NCBI RefSeq assembly: GCF_014196345.1
Contig: NZ_JACIDN010000011.1
Span: 102,895-166,894 of the forward strand
DNA length: 64,000 nucleotides
Origin: Methylobacterium brachythecii
Lineage (GTDB): Bacteria > Pseudomonadota > Alphaproteobacteria > Rhizobiales > Beijerinckiaceae
Reading direction: 5' to 3'
A program made the translations under genes and the position numbers. Under the pieces are notes generated by a model, which was given only the letters and a program-made list of their open reading frames with translations, did no database searches and was not told the DNA's origin. Shown here piece after piece: positions 1 through 8,717 of this stretch. The first letter of the stretch is position 1. Every line of letters begins with the position of its first letter.

Positions 1-407
1 AGGGCGAGGACGCACATGCTGAAGGCGATGAACCACTCGGCGGCGCGCATCGTGAACGGCGTGCCGTAGACTGCGTGGCTCGCCGCCAGCGCCATCAGCG
101 CCGTCATCGAGAACACCGCGATCACGGGCGTGTAGGTGGTGACGTTCGGGTCGTTCGCCGCCTTGCCGAAGTGGCGCTGCAGGTCGTCGAAGCCGCCGAC
201 GCGCTCGCCGTTGATGAACGTCTGCGGCGTCGACTTGACCTGGTGCTCGGCCTTGAAGCGGTCGGTCTCCGCCCGGTCGGTCAGGAGGTGGTCCTCGACC
301 TCGAAGCCCTGGCGTTCGAGGAGGTCCTTGGCCTTCAGGCCGTAGGGGCAGGTGTGTTCAGGGGTGACCATCCGGTAGAGGGTGGCCTTGCGGGCGGCTG
401 AGGACAT
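1..407 (-). CDS. Glutaredoxin-domain membrane protein (MauE/DoxX-like), partial
   Basis: The gene reads leftward from an ATG at 407 and runs off the window at base 1, so only about 135 residues are visible. The first ~80 residues look like a glutaredoxin fold: an HTCPYGLKAK active-site segment with one Cys (Gly stands where dithiol glutaredoxins carry the second Cys), then TPQTFINGERVGG, the cis-Pro and glutathione-binding region. From about residue 90 the chain becomes hydrophobic (VIAVFSMTALMALAAS), the start of a membrane domain as in MauE/DoxX-type redox proteins with a glutaredoxin head. It starts 46 bases after the cusA-like stop on the same strand, so it probably belongs to that metal operon and may handle thiol redox under metal stress. 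The family call is from visible motifs only. Confidence 0.72.
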   Translation of the reverse strand, partial: MSSAARKATLYRMVTPEHTCPYGLKAKDLLERQGFEVEDHLLTDRAETDRFKAEHQVKSTPQTFINGERVGGFDDLQRHFGKAANDPNVTTYTPVIAVFSMTALMALAASHAVYGTPFTMRAAEWFIAFSMCVLA

Positions 408-453
408 CGGGTCTTCCTTCCTGAACTGAGGGCGGTTCGGCCGGGGCCGGGAC

Positions 454-3400
454 CTATTCGGCGGCCGCGCGGTGGGCCGGCGGCTCGTCCTGGGTTGCCG
501 CGGCCGTGGACGAGGCGGGTGGCAAGCCCCATCCCTTCACGAGGGCGTAGACGGCCGGGATCACGACCAGGGTCAGCACGGTCGAGGAGACCATGCCGCC
601 GATCATCGGCACGGCGATGCGCTGCATCACCTCGGAGCCCGAGCCGGTGCTCCAGAGGATCGGCAGCAGGCCGGCCATGATGGCAGTGACGGTCATCATC
701 TTCGGGCGGACCCGCTCGACCGCGCCGACCATGATCGCCCGCCGCAGGTCCGCGCGGGTGAGCGTGCGCCCCTCCCGGAGGCACCCGGCCCGGACCTCGT
801 CGAGGGCGTGGTCGAGGTAGACCAGCATGATCACGCCGGTCTCGGCGGCGACGCCGGCGAGCGCGATGAAACCCACCGCGACCGCGACCGACATGTTGAA
901 GCCCATCCACCACATCAGCCAAACCCCGCCCACCAGGGCGAAGGGCAGCGAGAGCATGACGATGAGGGTCTCGGTCAGCCTCCGGAAGTTGAGGAAGAGC
1001 AGCAGGAACACGATCAGGAGCGTCAGGGGCACCACGATCCTGAGCCGCGCCGTCGCCCGGTCGAGATACTCGACCTGCCCGCTCCACTGGATGAGCGTGC
1101 CCTGAGGCAGCGCTACCTCGTTGGCGACCGCAGTCCTGGCCTCGGCGACGTAGCCCCCGAGATCGCGACCGGCGACGTCGACGTAGATGAAGACCGCGAG
1201 CTGCCCGTTCTCCGTCCGGATCTGGGTCGGCCCCCGGTTCAACCGGACCTTCGCGACCTCGCCGAGCGGGACCGTGCCCCCGCTCGGGATCGGCACCTGC
1301 ACCTCGTTCGCGATGGATTGCGGATCGGATCGGAAGGCACGGGGATAGCGAACGTTGACGGTATAGCGCTCGCGCCCCTCGACGGTGTTCGTCACGCTCT
1401 CGCCGCCGAGAGCCATCGCGATGACGTCCTGCACGTCGCCCACCGTCAGGCCGTACCGGCCCAGAACCTCCCGGTCGGGGGTGATGTCGAGGAAGTAGCC
1501 GCCCTGCACCCGTTCGGCGTAGGCGCTGGATGTGCCAGGGACCGCCTTCACCACGGCCTCGACTTGCCGGGCGACCTTTTCCATCTCGGTCAGGTCGGTG
1601 CCCAGCACCTTGATCCCGACCGGCGTTCGGATACCGGTCGCAAGCATGTCGATGCGTGCGCGGATCGGCTGCGTCCAGGCATTCGAGACGCCGGGGAACT
1701 GCAACGCAGCGTCCATCTCCGTCCGCAGGCTCGCCATCGTCACGCCGGGACGCCACTCCGCCTTCGGCCTCAGGTTGACGATGGTCTCGAACATCTCGCT
1801 CGGCGCCGGGTCGGTCGCGGTGTTGGCCCGCCCTGCCTTGCCGTAGACCGAGGCCACCTCGGGGAAGGACTTGATGATGCGGTCCTGGGTCGCGAGCAGG
1901 TCGCCGGCCTTGGTCACCGAGATGCCCGGTAGGGTGGTTGGCATGTACATCAGCGTGCCCTCGTCGAGGTCGGGCATGAACTCCGAGCCGAGCCGGCTCG
2001 TCGGCCACGCCGTGGCCGCGAGGATGCCCAGGGCGAGGAGGATCGTGAGCACACGCGCCCTGAGGACGCCGGCGATCAGCGGCCGATAGATCCAGATCAG
2101 GAACCTGTTCACCGGATTGCGGTGCTCGGGGATGATCCGGCCGCGGACGAAGAGAACCATCAACGCCGGCACGAGGATCAGGGACAGCACCGCCGCAGCC
2201 GCCATCGCGAAGGTCTTGGTGAAGGCCAGCGGCCCGAACAGCCGCCCCTCCTGGCTCTCCAGGGTGAAGATCGGCAGGAAGCTCACGGTGATGATCAGGA
2301 GCGAGAAGAACAGCGACGGCCCGACCTCGCTCGCGGCCTCGATCAGGACCTCGACCCGTGGCTTGTCCGACGGCGCCCGCTCCAGGTGCTTGTGGGCGTT
2401 CTCGATCATCACGATGGCCGCGTCGATCATGGCGCCGACCGCGATGGCGATGCCGCCCAGGCTCATGATGTTGGCGCCGAGCCCCAGCGCCTTCATCCCG
2501 GCGAACGCCATCAGGATGCCGACCGGCAGCATCAGGATCGCGACGAGGGCGCTCCGGACGTGGAGTAGGAAAACGACGCAGACGAGGGCGACGATGGCGC
2601 TCTCCTCGACCAGCGTGCCCTTGAGGGTCTCGATGGCCGCCTCGATCAGGTGCGAGCGGTCGTAGACCGGCAGGATCTCGGTGCCCTTGGGTAGACTGGC
2701 GGCAACCTCGGACAGCCGCTTCTTGGCGCTCTCGATGACGTCGAGAGCGTTGGCGCCGAACCTCTGGAGGACGATCCCGCCGGCGACCTCGCCGTCGCCG
2801 TTCATCTCGGTGATGCCCCGGCGCTCGTCCGGACCGAGCTCGACCCGCGCGACGTCCTTCACCCGCAGCGGGGTGCCCGCCTCCGTCCTCAGGACGATGC
2901 TCTCGATGTCCGCGACGCTCTTGAGATAGCCGCGACCCCGGACGACGAACTCGAACTCGGAGAGCTCGACCGTGCGGCCGCCGACGTCCGCGTTGCTCGA
3001 CCGGATCGCCTCCCTCAGCTTCGCCAGGGTGATGCCCTGCGCCCGAAGGCGGTTCGGGTCGACCACGACGTTGTACTGCTTGACGAAGCCGCCGACGCCC
3101 GCGACCTCGGCCACGCCCTCGGCGCGCGACGCCCCGAACCGGACGACCCAGTCCTGGAGCGAGCGGAGCTCGGCGAGGGTGCGCTCCTTCGCGACGATCA
3201 CATACTGGTAGACCCAGCCCACCCCCGTCGCGTCCGGCCCGAGGGTCGGGGTCACGCCGGCCGGCAGGCGCCTGGCCGCCGTGTTCAGGTATTCTAGAAC
3301 GCGCGAGCGGGCCCAGTAAGGGTCGGTGCCGTCCTCGAAGATGACGTAGACGAACGACACTCCGAAGAACGAGAAGCCGCGCACGACCTTCGATCTCGGG

Positions 3401-3627
3401 ACGGTCAGCATGGCCGTGGTCAGCGGGTAGGTGACCTGGTCCTCGATCACCTGGGGCGCCTGCCCCGGGTACTCGGTGTAGACGATGGTCTGGACGTCCG
3501 AGAGGTCCGGGATCGCGTCGAGCGGCAGGGTTTTGAGGGCATAAAGCCCCGCTCCGCCGGCGAACACGGTCCCGATCAGGACCAGCAACAGATTTCGGGC
3601 CGACCAGGCGATCAGGCGGGGGATCAT
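454..3627 (-). CDS. cusA: CusA/CzcA-family heavy-metal RND efflux pump
   Basis: This is the inner-membrane proton-driven pump of a tripartite efflux system, 1057 residues, full length for the family. The start MIPRLIAWSARNLLLVLIG is the usual first membrane helix. The TM4 segment GGIAIAVGAMIDAAIVMIE carries the charged residues of the proton relay. Methionines matching the CusA metal path are present in GTLMYMPTTLPG, SEMFETIVNL and ARIDMLATGI, which favours Cu(I)/Ag(I) over Zn/Co/Cd, although database-style names for such genes vary. The start overlaps the stop of the adaptor gene upstream (ATGA), so the two are probably translationally coupled. Substrate is an inference from the Met residues. 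Confidence 0.93.
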   Translation of the reverse strand: MIPRLIAWSARNLLLVLIGTVFAGGAGLYALKTLPLDAIPDLSDVQTIVYTEYPGQAPQVIEDQVTYPLTTAMLTVPRSKVVRGFSFFGVSFVYVIFEDGTDPYWARSRVLEYLNTAARRLPAGVTPTLGPDATGVGWVYQYVIVAKERTLAELRSLQDWVVRFGASRAEGVAEVAGVGGFVKQYNVVVDPNRLRAQGITLAKLREAIRSSNADVGGRTVELSEFEFVVRGRGYLKSVADIESIVLRTEAGTPLRVKDVARVELGPDERRGITEMNGDGEVAGGIVLQRFGANALDVIESAKKRLSEVAASLPKGTEILPVYDRSHLIEAAIETLKGTLVEESAIVALVCVVFLLHVRSALVAILMLPVGILMAFAGMKALGLGANIMSLGGIAIAVGAMIDAAIVMIENAHKHLERAPSDKPRVEVLIEAASEVGPSLFFSLLIITVSFLPIFTLESQEGRLFGPLAFTKTFAMAAAAVLSLILVPALMVLFVRGRIIPEHRNPVNRFLIWIYRPLIAGVLRARVLTILLALGILAATAWPTSRLGSEFMPDLDEGTLMYMPTTLPGISVTKAGDLLATQDRIIKSFPEVASVYGKAGRANTATDPAPSEMFETIVNLRPKAEWRPGVTMASLRTEMDAALQFPGVSNAWTQPIRARIDMLATGIRTPVGIKVLGTDLTEMEKVARQVEAVVKAVPGTSSAYAERVQGGYFLDITPDREVLGRYGLTVGDVQDVIAMALGGESVTNTVEGRERYTVNVRYPRAFRSDPQSIANEVQVPIPSGGTVPLGEVAKVRLNRGPTQIRTENGQLAVFIYVDVAGRDLGGYVAEARTAVANEVALPQGTLIQWSGQVEYLDRATARLRIVVPLTLLIVFLLLFLNFRRLTETLIVMLSLPFALVGGVWLMWWMGFNMSVAVAVGFIALAGVAAETGVIMLVYLDHALDEVRAGCLREGRTLTRADLRRAIMVGAVERVRPKMMTVTAIMAGLLPILWSTGSGSEVMQRIAVPMIGGMVSSTVLTLVVIPAVYALVKGWGLPPASSTAAATQDEPPAHRAAAE

Positions 3628-5126
3628 GGCGTCTTCCCCTCGGCGGCGGCCTGCGGGCTCGGCTCGGGCTTGGGCTCGGAAAGACCTTGGAGGGCCGCCT
3701 TCAGGTTGCTCTCGGCGTCGATGAGGAAGTTGGCCGAGGTCACCACGCGGTCGCCGGCGACGATGCCGTCGCGGATCTCGACGAAGCCGTCGCCGCGGGT
3801 GCCGAGCCTGACCGGCCGCGGTTCGAAGCGACCCTCCCCCCTGTCGAGCAGGACGACCTGTTTCGTTCCGGTGTCGATGACGGCGTCGTCGGGCACGGCG
3901 ACCACCGGCTTGTCGGAGCCGGTGGCGATCTCGACGTCGGCGAACATCCCTGGGCGCAGGTCCCCGTTCGGGTTGGGCAGCTCGATCCGCAGGCGGGCCG
4001 TGCGCGTGCCCATGGCGAGGTGCGGGTAGATCCGCGTCACGGTTCCGGTGAACGCGCGATCCGGGAACGTCCTGGCGCGCACGGTCGCCTTCTGCCCCTC
4101 GGCGACGGCCGCGAGGTCACGCTCCGTCACGTCGACGAGCACCCAGACCCGGGAGTGGTCCACGAGCTTGAACAGGGTGTCGCCGGACTTCGCGCGCATG
4201 CCGTCTGAGACGTTGCGCTCGACGACCACACCGTCGCGGGGCGCCGACCAGGTGATGGTCGCCGGCACCTTCCGGGTGCGCTCGATCTCGTCGATGACCT
4301 CGGGCGGGATGCCGAGGTTCTCCAGGCGACGCCGGGCACCCTCGTAGCCGATGCCCGTCAGGTACTGCGCGGCCGCCGCGTTCATCTCGGGCGAGAACAG
4401 GCGCATGAGCGGCTGTCCCTTATGGACGTGGTCGCCGGTGGTGATGCCCTCGACCTTCTCGACGAACGCGTCGGTGCGCATCGCGATCACCGAGATCCGG
4501 CGCTCGTCCTCCTCGATGGCGCCCGGTGCCCGCACCGGCATCGACAGCACGCGCCTCGCGGCTACCTCCGTCCGCACCCCGGTGCGCTGGAGCTTGCCCG
4601 GCGAGATCCTCACCGTGCCGTCGTCGCTGTCCTCGCCCTCGTAGACGGGGATGTAGTCCATCCCCATCGAGTCCTTCTTCGGGGTCGGCGAGGTGTCCGG
4701 AAGGCCCATCGGGTTGCGGTAGAAGCGCACCTTGCGGGCGCTCGCAGGCGTCGTGGCCTGAGCCATGGCCATGTCGCCGTGCCCGGCGTCGGGCATGGCT
4801 TCCGCCTCGTCGGGTTCGTCGAAGCTCACGTCCTCGCTGGCGTGAACGGCGCGGTAGTCTCGACCGTCCGCGGTGCGCGTCGGCTCGGAGGCGTACTCCG
4901 GCTTCCCGTCCGGGTCCCGGTAGTAGACCACGGGACCCGTCGCCTTGCTCGGGGACTGAGCGGACACCGGGGAAACCTGCCGGGTGCCCGGCAGCCAATG
5001 GGCGAACCCGGTCCGCGCCTGCCGGACGAGCGCCGGCACGGGGCTGCCCTCATGCCCCGCGCCAAATCCCAAAACCCCCGCCGCGAGCGCGGCGAGGGTC
5101 CCGGCGGCCCATGCCGTCCGGCTCAC
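3624..5126 (-). CDS. cusB: Efflux RND periplasmic adaptor (CusB-like)
   Basis: Membrane-fusion subunit of 500 residues that would bridge the RND pump and an outer-membrane channel. An N-terminal hydrophobic segment (AAGTLAALAAGVLGFGAGH) acts as anchor or signal. Two stretches resemble heavy-metal-binding domains: VVYYRDPDGKPEY near residue 70 and VRFYRNPMGLPDTSPTPKKD near residue 130, the latter followed by SMGMDYIPVY. The barrel-sandwich part follows (VEGITTGDHVHKGQPLMRLF, WSAPRDGVVVERNVSDGMRA) and ends with the beta-barrel (GMFADVEI). The gene overlaps the preceding FixH-like gene and the following pump gene by 4 bases each. No outer-membrane channel gene is seen in the window, so TolC-type partners must come from elsewhere. 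Confidence 0.9.
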   Translation of the reverse strand: MSRTAWAAGTLAALAAGVLGFGAGHEGSPVPALVRQARTGFAHWLPGTRQVSPVSAQSPSKATGPVVYYRDPDGKPEYASEPTRTADGRDYRAVHASEDVSFDEPDEAEAMPDAGHGDMAMAQATTPASARKVRFYRNPMGLPDTSPTPKKDSMGMDYIPVYEGEDSDDGTVRISPGKLQRTGVRTEVAARRVLSMPVRAPGAIEEDERRISVIAMRTDAFVEKVEGITTGDHVHKGQPLMRLFSPEMNAAAAQYLTGIGYEGARRRLENLGIPPEVIDEIERTRKVPATITWSAPRDGVVVERNVSDGMRAKSGDTLFKLVDHSRVWVLVDVTERDLAAVAEGQKATVRARTFPDRAFTGTVTRIYPHLAMGTRTARLRIELPNPNGDLRPGMFADVEIATGSDKPVVAVPDDAVIDTGTKQVVLLDRGEGRFEPRPVRLGTRGDGFVEIRDGIVAGDRVVTSANFLIDAESNLKAALQGLSEPKPEPSPQAAAEGKTP

Positions 5127-5518
5127 TTGGTGGCCTTGAACACCAGCTTGTTCTCGACGGTGCCGGTCTCGCCCTGCACCTTGGCCCCGAGAGAGAGGCG
5201 CCAGCCGCCGGCCATCGTCAGCTTCGCCTTGAACCGGTAGAGGCCCGGTTCCAGCGACGGCAGCTGCTCGATCTTCGAGGTCATTTCCTCCATGCTGTCG
5301 GGCGCCATGTCGATGCGCTTGGCGAAGATGACGGCGTTCGGCACGGGCTTGGACGTGCGCTTGTCGACGAGGCGGACGTCGAGGATGGCCTCCCCCTGCT
5401 TGGCCTCGTCCTTCACCAGCTGGAACTCGTAGTCTTTGGTGTCGGCCTTGGCCGCGGTGGTCAGGGCGAGGCCTAGCAGCGAAGCCGTGAGGGCGCGCGA
5501 AAACGATGTCTTGGACAC
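5123..5518 (-). CDS. FixH/YtkA-like secreted protein
   Basis: Small exported protein of 131 residues. The N-terminus SRALTASLLGLALTTAAKAD is a signal peptide with an AxA-type cleavage site. The mature part is a single beta-rich domain (AILDVRLVDKRTSKPVPNA, EPGLYRFKAKLTMAGGWRL) typical of FixH/YtkA-like families that often sit in copper efflux operons. It is the first gene of the run with the adaptor and pump and overlaps the adaptor start by 4 bases. Its role is probably periplasmic and accessory to metal export; no metal ligand cluster is obvious in it. Confidence 0.75.
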   Translation of the reverse strand: MSKTSFSRALTASLLGLALTTAAKADTKDYEFQLVKDEAKQGEAILDVRLVDKRTSKPVPNAVIFAKRIDMAPDSMEEMTSKIEQLPSLEPGLYRFKAKLTMAGGWRLSLGAKVQGETGTVENKLVFKATK

Positions 5519-5600
5519 GGTCGATGATCTCCTGAAAACGATGGGACCCGGGCCTTCAGGCGCGCGGGATCTGCCGGCGCAGGCGCCGGCGTCATCGGGT

Positions 5601-6014
5601 TCAGGCTCGGGGAGGCTCGGTTGGCGGCCCTTGCGCCAGGCTGTCGAAGGAGGCGGTGACGCCCCAGGTCTGTCCCTCGACGTCCGCGACGCGATCCAGA
5701 GGTCCGAAGGCGCCCGGCAGGCCGGTGGCGACCTTCGCCAGGCAAAGCGCCATCAGGGGGCAGCCCTTCGAGCAATCGGGCATGGCCGGCCGCTCCTTGG
5801 GGCAGCAGGGCATGTCGTCCATCGCCATCCCGGCCATGTCGTCCATGGCCTCATCGGGCATTGCCATGGCGTGACCCTGCATCGCCGTGGCGGCGTGCAT
5901 GCCCGCGGCGGCCGCGGAAGCGGTCACCGGCGCAAGGGCGAGGCTGAGTACCGCCAGGAGCGGTAGCAGTTGCCGAAGGGCGAGCCAGAAGGTCACGAAC
6001 GGACGATGCCACAT
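5601..6014 (-). CDS. Met/His/Cys-rich exported protein, possibly metal binding
   Basis: A 137-residue protein with a hydrophobic N-terminal segment (LLPLLAVLSLALAPVTASA) that reads as signal peptide. The mature region is crowded with likely soft-metal ligands: GMHAATAMQGHAMAMPDEAM, DDMAGMAMDDMPCC, and later PDCSKGCPLMALC. No family was named with certainty; the layout resembles small DUF2946-like proteins of copper loci. It lies 82 bases upstream of the FixH-like gene on the same strand and just downstream of the MFS gene. A role in binding copper or silver in the periplasm is an inference from composition. Confidence 0.6.
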   Translation of the reverse strand: MWHRPFVTFWLALRQLLPLLAVLSLALAPVTASAAAAGMHAATAMQGHAMAMPDEAMDDMAGMAMDDMPCCPKERPAMPDCSKGCPLMALCLAKVATGLPGAFGPLDRVADVEGQTWGVTASFDSLAQGPPTEPPRA

Positions 6015-6041
6015 CGCATGTCGGCGAGGAAGGGACGGGGA

Positions 6042-7208
6042 CTACCTGATGCGCCAGAGGGATAGGGCAAGCGCGACGTTCGCCAGGGCGAGCACCGCGA
6101 GGAGGGCATAGGTCGTGTCGGCGCCCGCCTGCGTCAGCACGACGGCCCCGAGGGACGGCGCTAGCGCCTGCGCCACCAGCCCCGGACGGGCGAGCCGGCC
6201 GACGAGCGGAGCGTATCGCTCGGGACCGAATAGCGCGAGGGGTACCGTGCCGCGTGCGATGGAATAGATGCCGTTCCCGGCCCCGTAGAGGATCAGCGCC
6301 AGACCGACCACCGGCAGGCCCGCCGCCAGTATTGTCACGCCCAAGGCCACGAGGACCATCGCAGCCGTGAGGGTCCAGAGGGGATGGTGCCGCCCCTTCC
6401 CGGCCATCTCGACGATGCGCGCCCCGACTTGGGACGGTCCGATCAGGGCGCCGTACGCCACGGCCGAGGTAAGCGCGACGCCACGGGCCTGAAGCAAGGT
6501 GATGAGATGCACCGAAACCAGGGCCATCACGGTCCCGCCGAGGGTCAGCACCCCGGCCAGGAGGAGAAAGGCGCGGCGCTCCCGACCAGCGAGACGAATG
6601 ACCGGGTTTGGCCCTGCGGATCGCGTGACCGGATGTGCGGGCGGCCGGGGGATCACGAGCAGGACGAGGGGTAGCGTCACCCCGAGGTGCAGCCCGGCGT
6701 AGGCCAGGCAGGTCCTGCGCCAGCCCACCTGCTCGATTAGGAAGGCCGAGAGCGGCCAGCTCACCGTGCTGGCGAAACCGCCCCAGAGCGTCAGCGTCGT
6801 GATCGCGGGCCGTGCCTCGGCGCCGTAGAGACGTCCGAGCGTGGCGAAGGCGGGGTCGTACAGGCCGGTGCCCATGCCGAGGCCGACGAGGAGCCAGCCC
6901 GCCAGGTAGACCGGCAGGTTCGGCGCCATGGCGAGGACGGTCAGGCCCACGGACAGGATGACGGCGGCGAATGCCAGAACGGGGCGGCCGCCATGCTCGC
7001 CGATGAAAGCCCCCACCCGTGGCGAGACCAAACCCGCGACGAGGAGGCCGAGGGACAGGCCGCCGATGACCCAACCCAGCGGCCATCCCGTATCCTTCGA
7101 CATCGGCGCGGCCAGCACCGACAGGAGGTAGAACGAGGAGCCCCAAGTCAGGATCTGGATCACGCCCAGGGCAGAGATCACGCCGAGACGGTGGCGATGC
7201 GGGATCAT
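6042..7208 (-). CDS. MFS transporter of an arsenic cluster (ArsK-like)
   Basis: Major facilitator protein of 388 residues with about 12 hydrophobic helices. The first helix segment ISALGVIQILTWGSSFYLLS and the loop SPRVGAFIGEHGGRPVLAFA (MFS signature between TM2 and TM3) are clear. This subgroup is often found with ars genes, where members such as ArsK export arsenite or organoarsenicals; that is family knowledge, not something the sequence proves. It starts 31 bases downstream of the Acr3-like gene on the same strand, which supports a shared arsR-controlled transcript. Substrate is uncertain. Confidence 0.75.
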   Translation of the reverse strand: MIPHRHRLGVISALGVIQILTWGSSFYLLSVLAAPMSKDTGWPLGWVIGGLSLGLLVAGLVSPRVGAFIGEHGGRPVLAFAAVILSVGLTVLAMAPNLPVYLAGWLLVGLGMGTGLYDPAFATLGRLYGAEARPAITTLTLWGGFASTVSWPLSAFLIEQVGWRRTCLAYAGLHLGVTLPLVLLVIPRPPAHPVTRSAGPNPVIRLAGRERRAFLLLAGVLTLGGTVMALVSVHLITLLQARGVALTSAVAYGALIGPSQVGARIVEMAGKGRHHPLWTLTAAMVLVALGVTILAAGLPVVGLALILYGAGNGIYSIARGTVPLALFGPERYAPLVGRLARPGLVAQALAPSLGAVVLTQAGADTTYALLAVLALANVALALSLWRIR

Positions 7209-7239
7209 GTGTACATCCCGCAGTCTCCTCGGGGGCGCC

Positions 7240-8220
7240 CTAGACGGCCGGGACCGGCGACACCGCCGTTCGGCCGAGCCTGGGCACGAGGCGGACGTAG
7301 GCGAGTTCGCTCAGAAGCTCGACGAGCGTCTGCGTGACGATGACGGCGGGCAGGAGCGGGACGGCGCCGGGAACGGCGAAGGCCAGCGGCAGGACCACCA
7401 GGGAGTTCCGGGTGGCGGCACTGAAGGCCAACGTCCGCAGCGTGGGGGCGTCGAGGCGGAACGCGCGCCCGACCGCCCAGCCCACCAGCGGGGCCGCCAC
7501 GGCGAAGGCGACGTAGACGGGGACCACCCGCAGGGCATCGTCGAGGGCGGGTCCGAGCTGGGGTAGGACGGACGCGATCACCACGAACAGGACCAGCGCC
7601 GTCGCCGGCACCGGCAGGAGTCCGAGGCCCGTAGCCACCCGTTGCCCGGCAGTGCTGCGTCCGGCCCAGAGCTGCACCACCGCGGCAAGCCCGAGAGGGA
7701 CGGCGATCAGCCAGACGAAGGCATGCACGAACGGACCGACCTGGACGAACCTGGCGGCGTCCTCGCCGAGGAAGACGTTCAGGTAGACCGGCAGCAGCAG
7801 CATCTGCGCGATCAGCAGCGCCGGGGTGGAAGCCAGCAGCACCTTGGCGTCGGCCCGTCCGACATGGGCGAAGGTCACGACGTAGTCGATGCACGGCGTG
7901 AGCAGGACCATGAGCACGCCCAGCCGCAGCATGGGGTCGGCGGGCAGGAACTGGATCAGGCCGGCGACCAGCAAGGGCACCGCGATGAAGTTCGTGACGA
8001 GGAGCGCCGCCAGGAAGCGAAATCGCGAAAAGGCCTTTCCGAGTTCCGGCAACGGCACCTGAAGGAAGGTGACGAACAGCATCAGCGCCAGCGCCGGGTT
8101 GATCCCGACCTCCAAGGCCGTGGTGCCGGGCAGCGTCAGGGCGATCAGCAAAGCGGCGCCGATGGCCGCGAAGTAGATCCCGATCTGGTTGCCTTCAAGG
8201 GTATAGCGCAGGCCCGTCAT
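7240..8220 (-). CDS. Arsenite transporter of the Acr3/BASS superfamily
   Basis: Integral membrane protein of 326 residues with about ten hydrophobic segments. The segment LLTPCIDYVVTFAHVGRAD matches the Acr3 signature around the conserved Cys of the arsenite pore (compare TPCTDW in Acr3), and the late AFSAATRNSLVVLPLA segment is the second half-site seen in BASS-type carriers. The chosen ATG at 8220 overlaps the arsR stop (ATGA), implying coupling; an upstream in-frame extension over arsR is rejected. With ArsB further along, the island carries two unrelated arsenite exporters. The exact subfamily name is not certain. Confidence 0.82.
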   Translation of the reverse strand: MTGLRYTLEGNQIGIYFAAIGAALLIALTLPGTTALEVGINPALALMLFVTFLQVPLPELGKAFSRFRFLAALLVTNFIAVPLLVAGLIQFLPADPMLRLGVLMVLLTPCIDYVVTFAHVGRADAKVLLASTPALLIAQMLLLPVYLNVFLGEDAARFVQVGPFVHAFVWLIAVPLGLAAVVQLWAGRSTAGQRVATGLGLLPVPATALVLFVVIASVLPQLGPALDDALRVVPVYVAFAVAAPLVGWAVGRAFRLDAPTLRTLAFSAATRNSLVVLPLAFAVPGAVPLLPAVIVTQTLVELLSELAYVRLVPRLGRTAVSPVPAV

Positions 8221-8603
8221 GCTTCCTCGCAAACGATCTTGGGGGACCCGGACACCGTTTGCGGCCGGCCCGTGCACCGGGCGAACAGGGCGATGGCTCG
8301 GTCGCAGACCTCGCAGTGTCCTTCGCAGCAATCGCGCATCAGGAAGGCCACCAGGTCGGACAGGGCCGCGAACACCGCGCTGTAGATGATCGACCGCCCC
8401 TCCCGGCGGCCGACCACGAGGCCGGCGTTCTCAAGGTGGCTGAGGTGGAACGAGATGCGCGGCGCGGACGCCCCGGCGATGGCCTCGGTGATGGCACCGG
8501 CCGCCATGCCGTCCGCACCTGCCGTCACCAGTAGGCGGACGATGCGCAGACGGGTTTCCTGGGCGATGGCACCGAAACCGTCGAGGGCTTGCTTCTCGTC
8601 CAC
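8217..8603 (-). CDS. arsR: ArsR-family arsenic-responsive repressor (copy 1)
   Basis: Winged-helix repressor of about 128 residues. The DNA-binding part reads FHLSHLENAGLVVGRREG. The likely As(III) site is the C-terminal cluster LMRDCCEGHCEVCD, the CC-x-C arrangement of ArsR proteins that sense through the last helix rather than through ELCVCDL. A GTG at 8603 was chosen because the resulting N-terminus (MDEKQALDGFGAIAQETRLR) aligns with the other ArsR of this window; the longer frame to 8672 would cover the likely operator. It is the first gene of the arsR/Acr3-like/MFS run. Confidence 0.88.
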   Translation of the reverse strand: MDEKQALDGFGAIAQETRLRIVRLLVTAGADGMAAGAITEAIAGASAPRISFHLSHLENAGLVVGRREGRSIIYSAVFAALSDLVAFLMRDCCEGHCEVCDRAIALFARCTGRPQTVSGSPKIVCEEA

Positions 8604-8608
8604 GTCAT

Positions 8609-8632
8609 TTAAACCGTTATGGAAACGTTTAA
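8609..8632. promoter_or_regulatory. Probable ArsR operator upstream of arsR copy 1
   Basis: A dyad with arms TTAAAC (8609-8614) and GTTTAA (8627-8632) separated by 12 bases lies 5 bases upstream of the chosen GTG start. It is AT-rich against a GC-rich background. ArsR proteins bind imperfect inverted repeats overlapping their own promoters, so self-regulation of the arsR/Acr3-like/MFS operon is likely. Confidence 0.5.
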
Positions 8633-8717
8633 GCGTCGATAGACGGACTTGGTATCGGTCGCAAGTCCGCATGGACGACCGGATGCGCCGCCATAACCGA
8701 CGTCGGCCGGAAGCCCG

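Noticed and set aside
335..2008. 557-residue minus-strand ORF over cusA
   Set aside because: Out-of-frame shadow of the RND pump with Arg/Gly-rich sequence.
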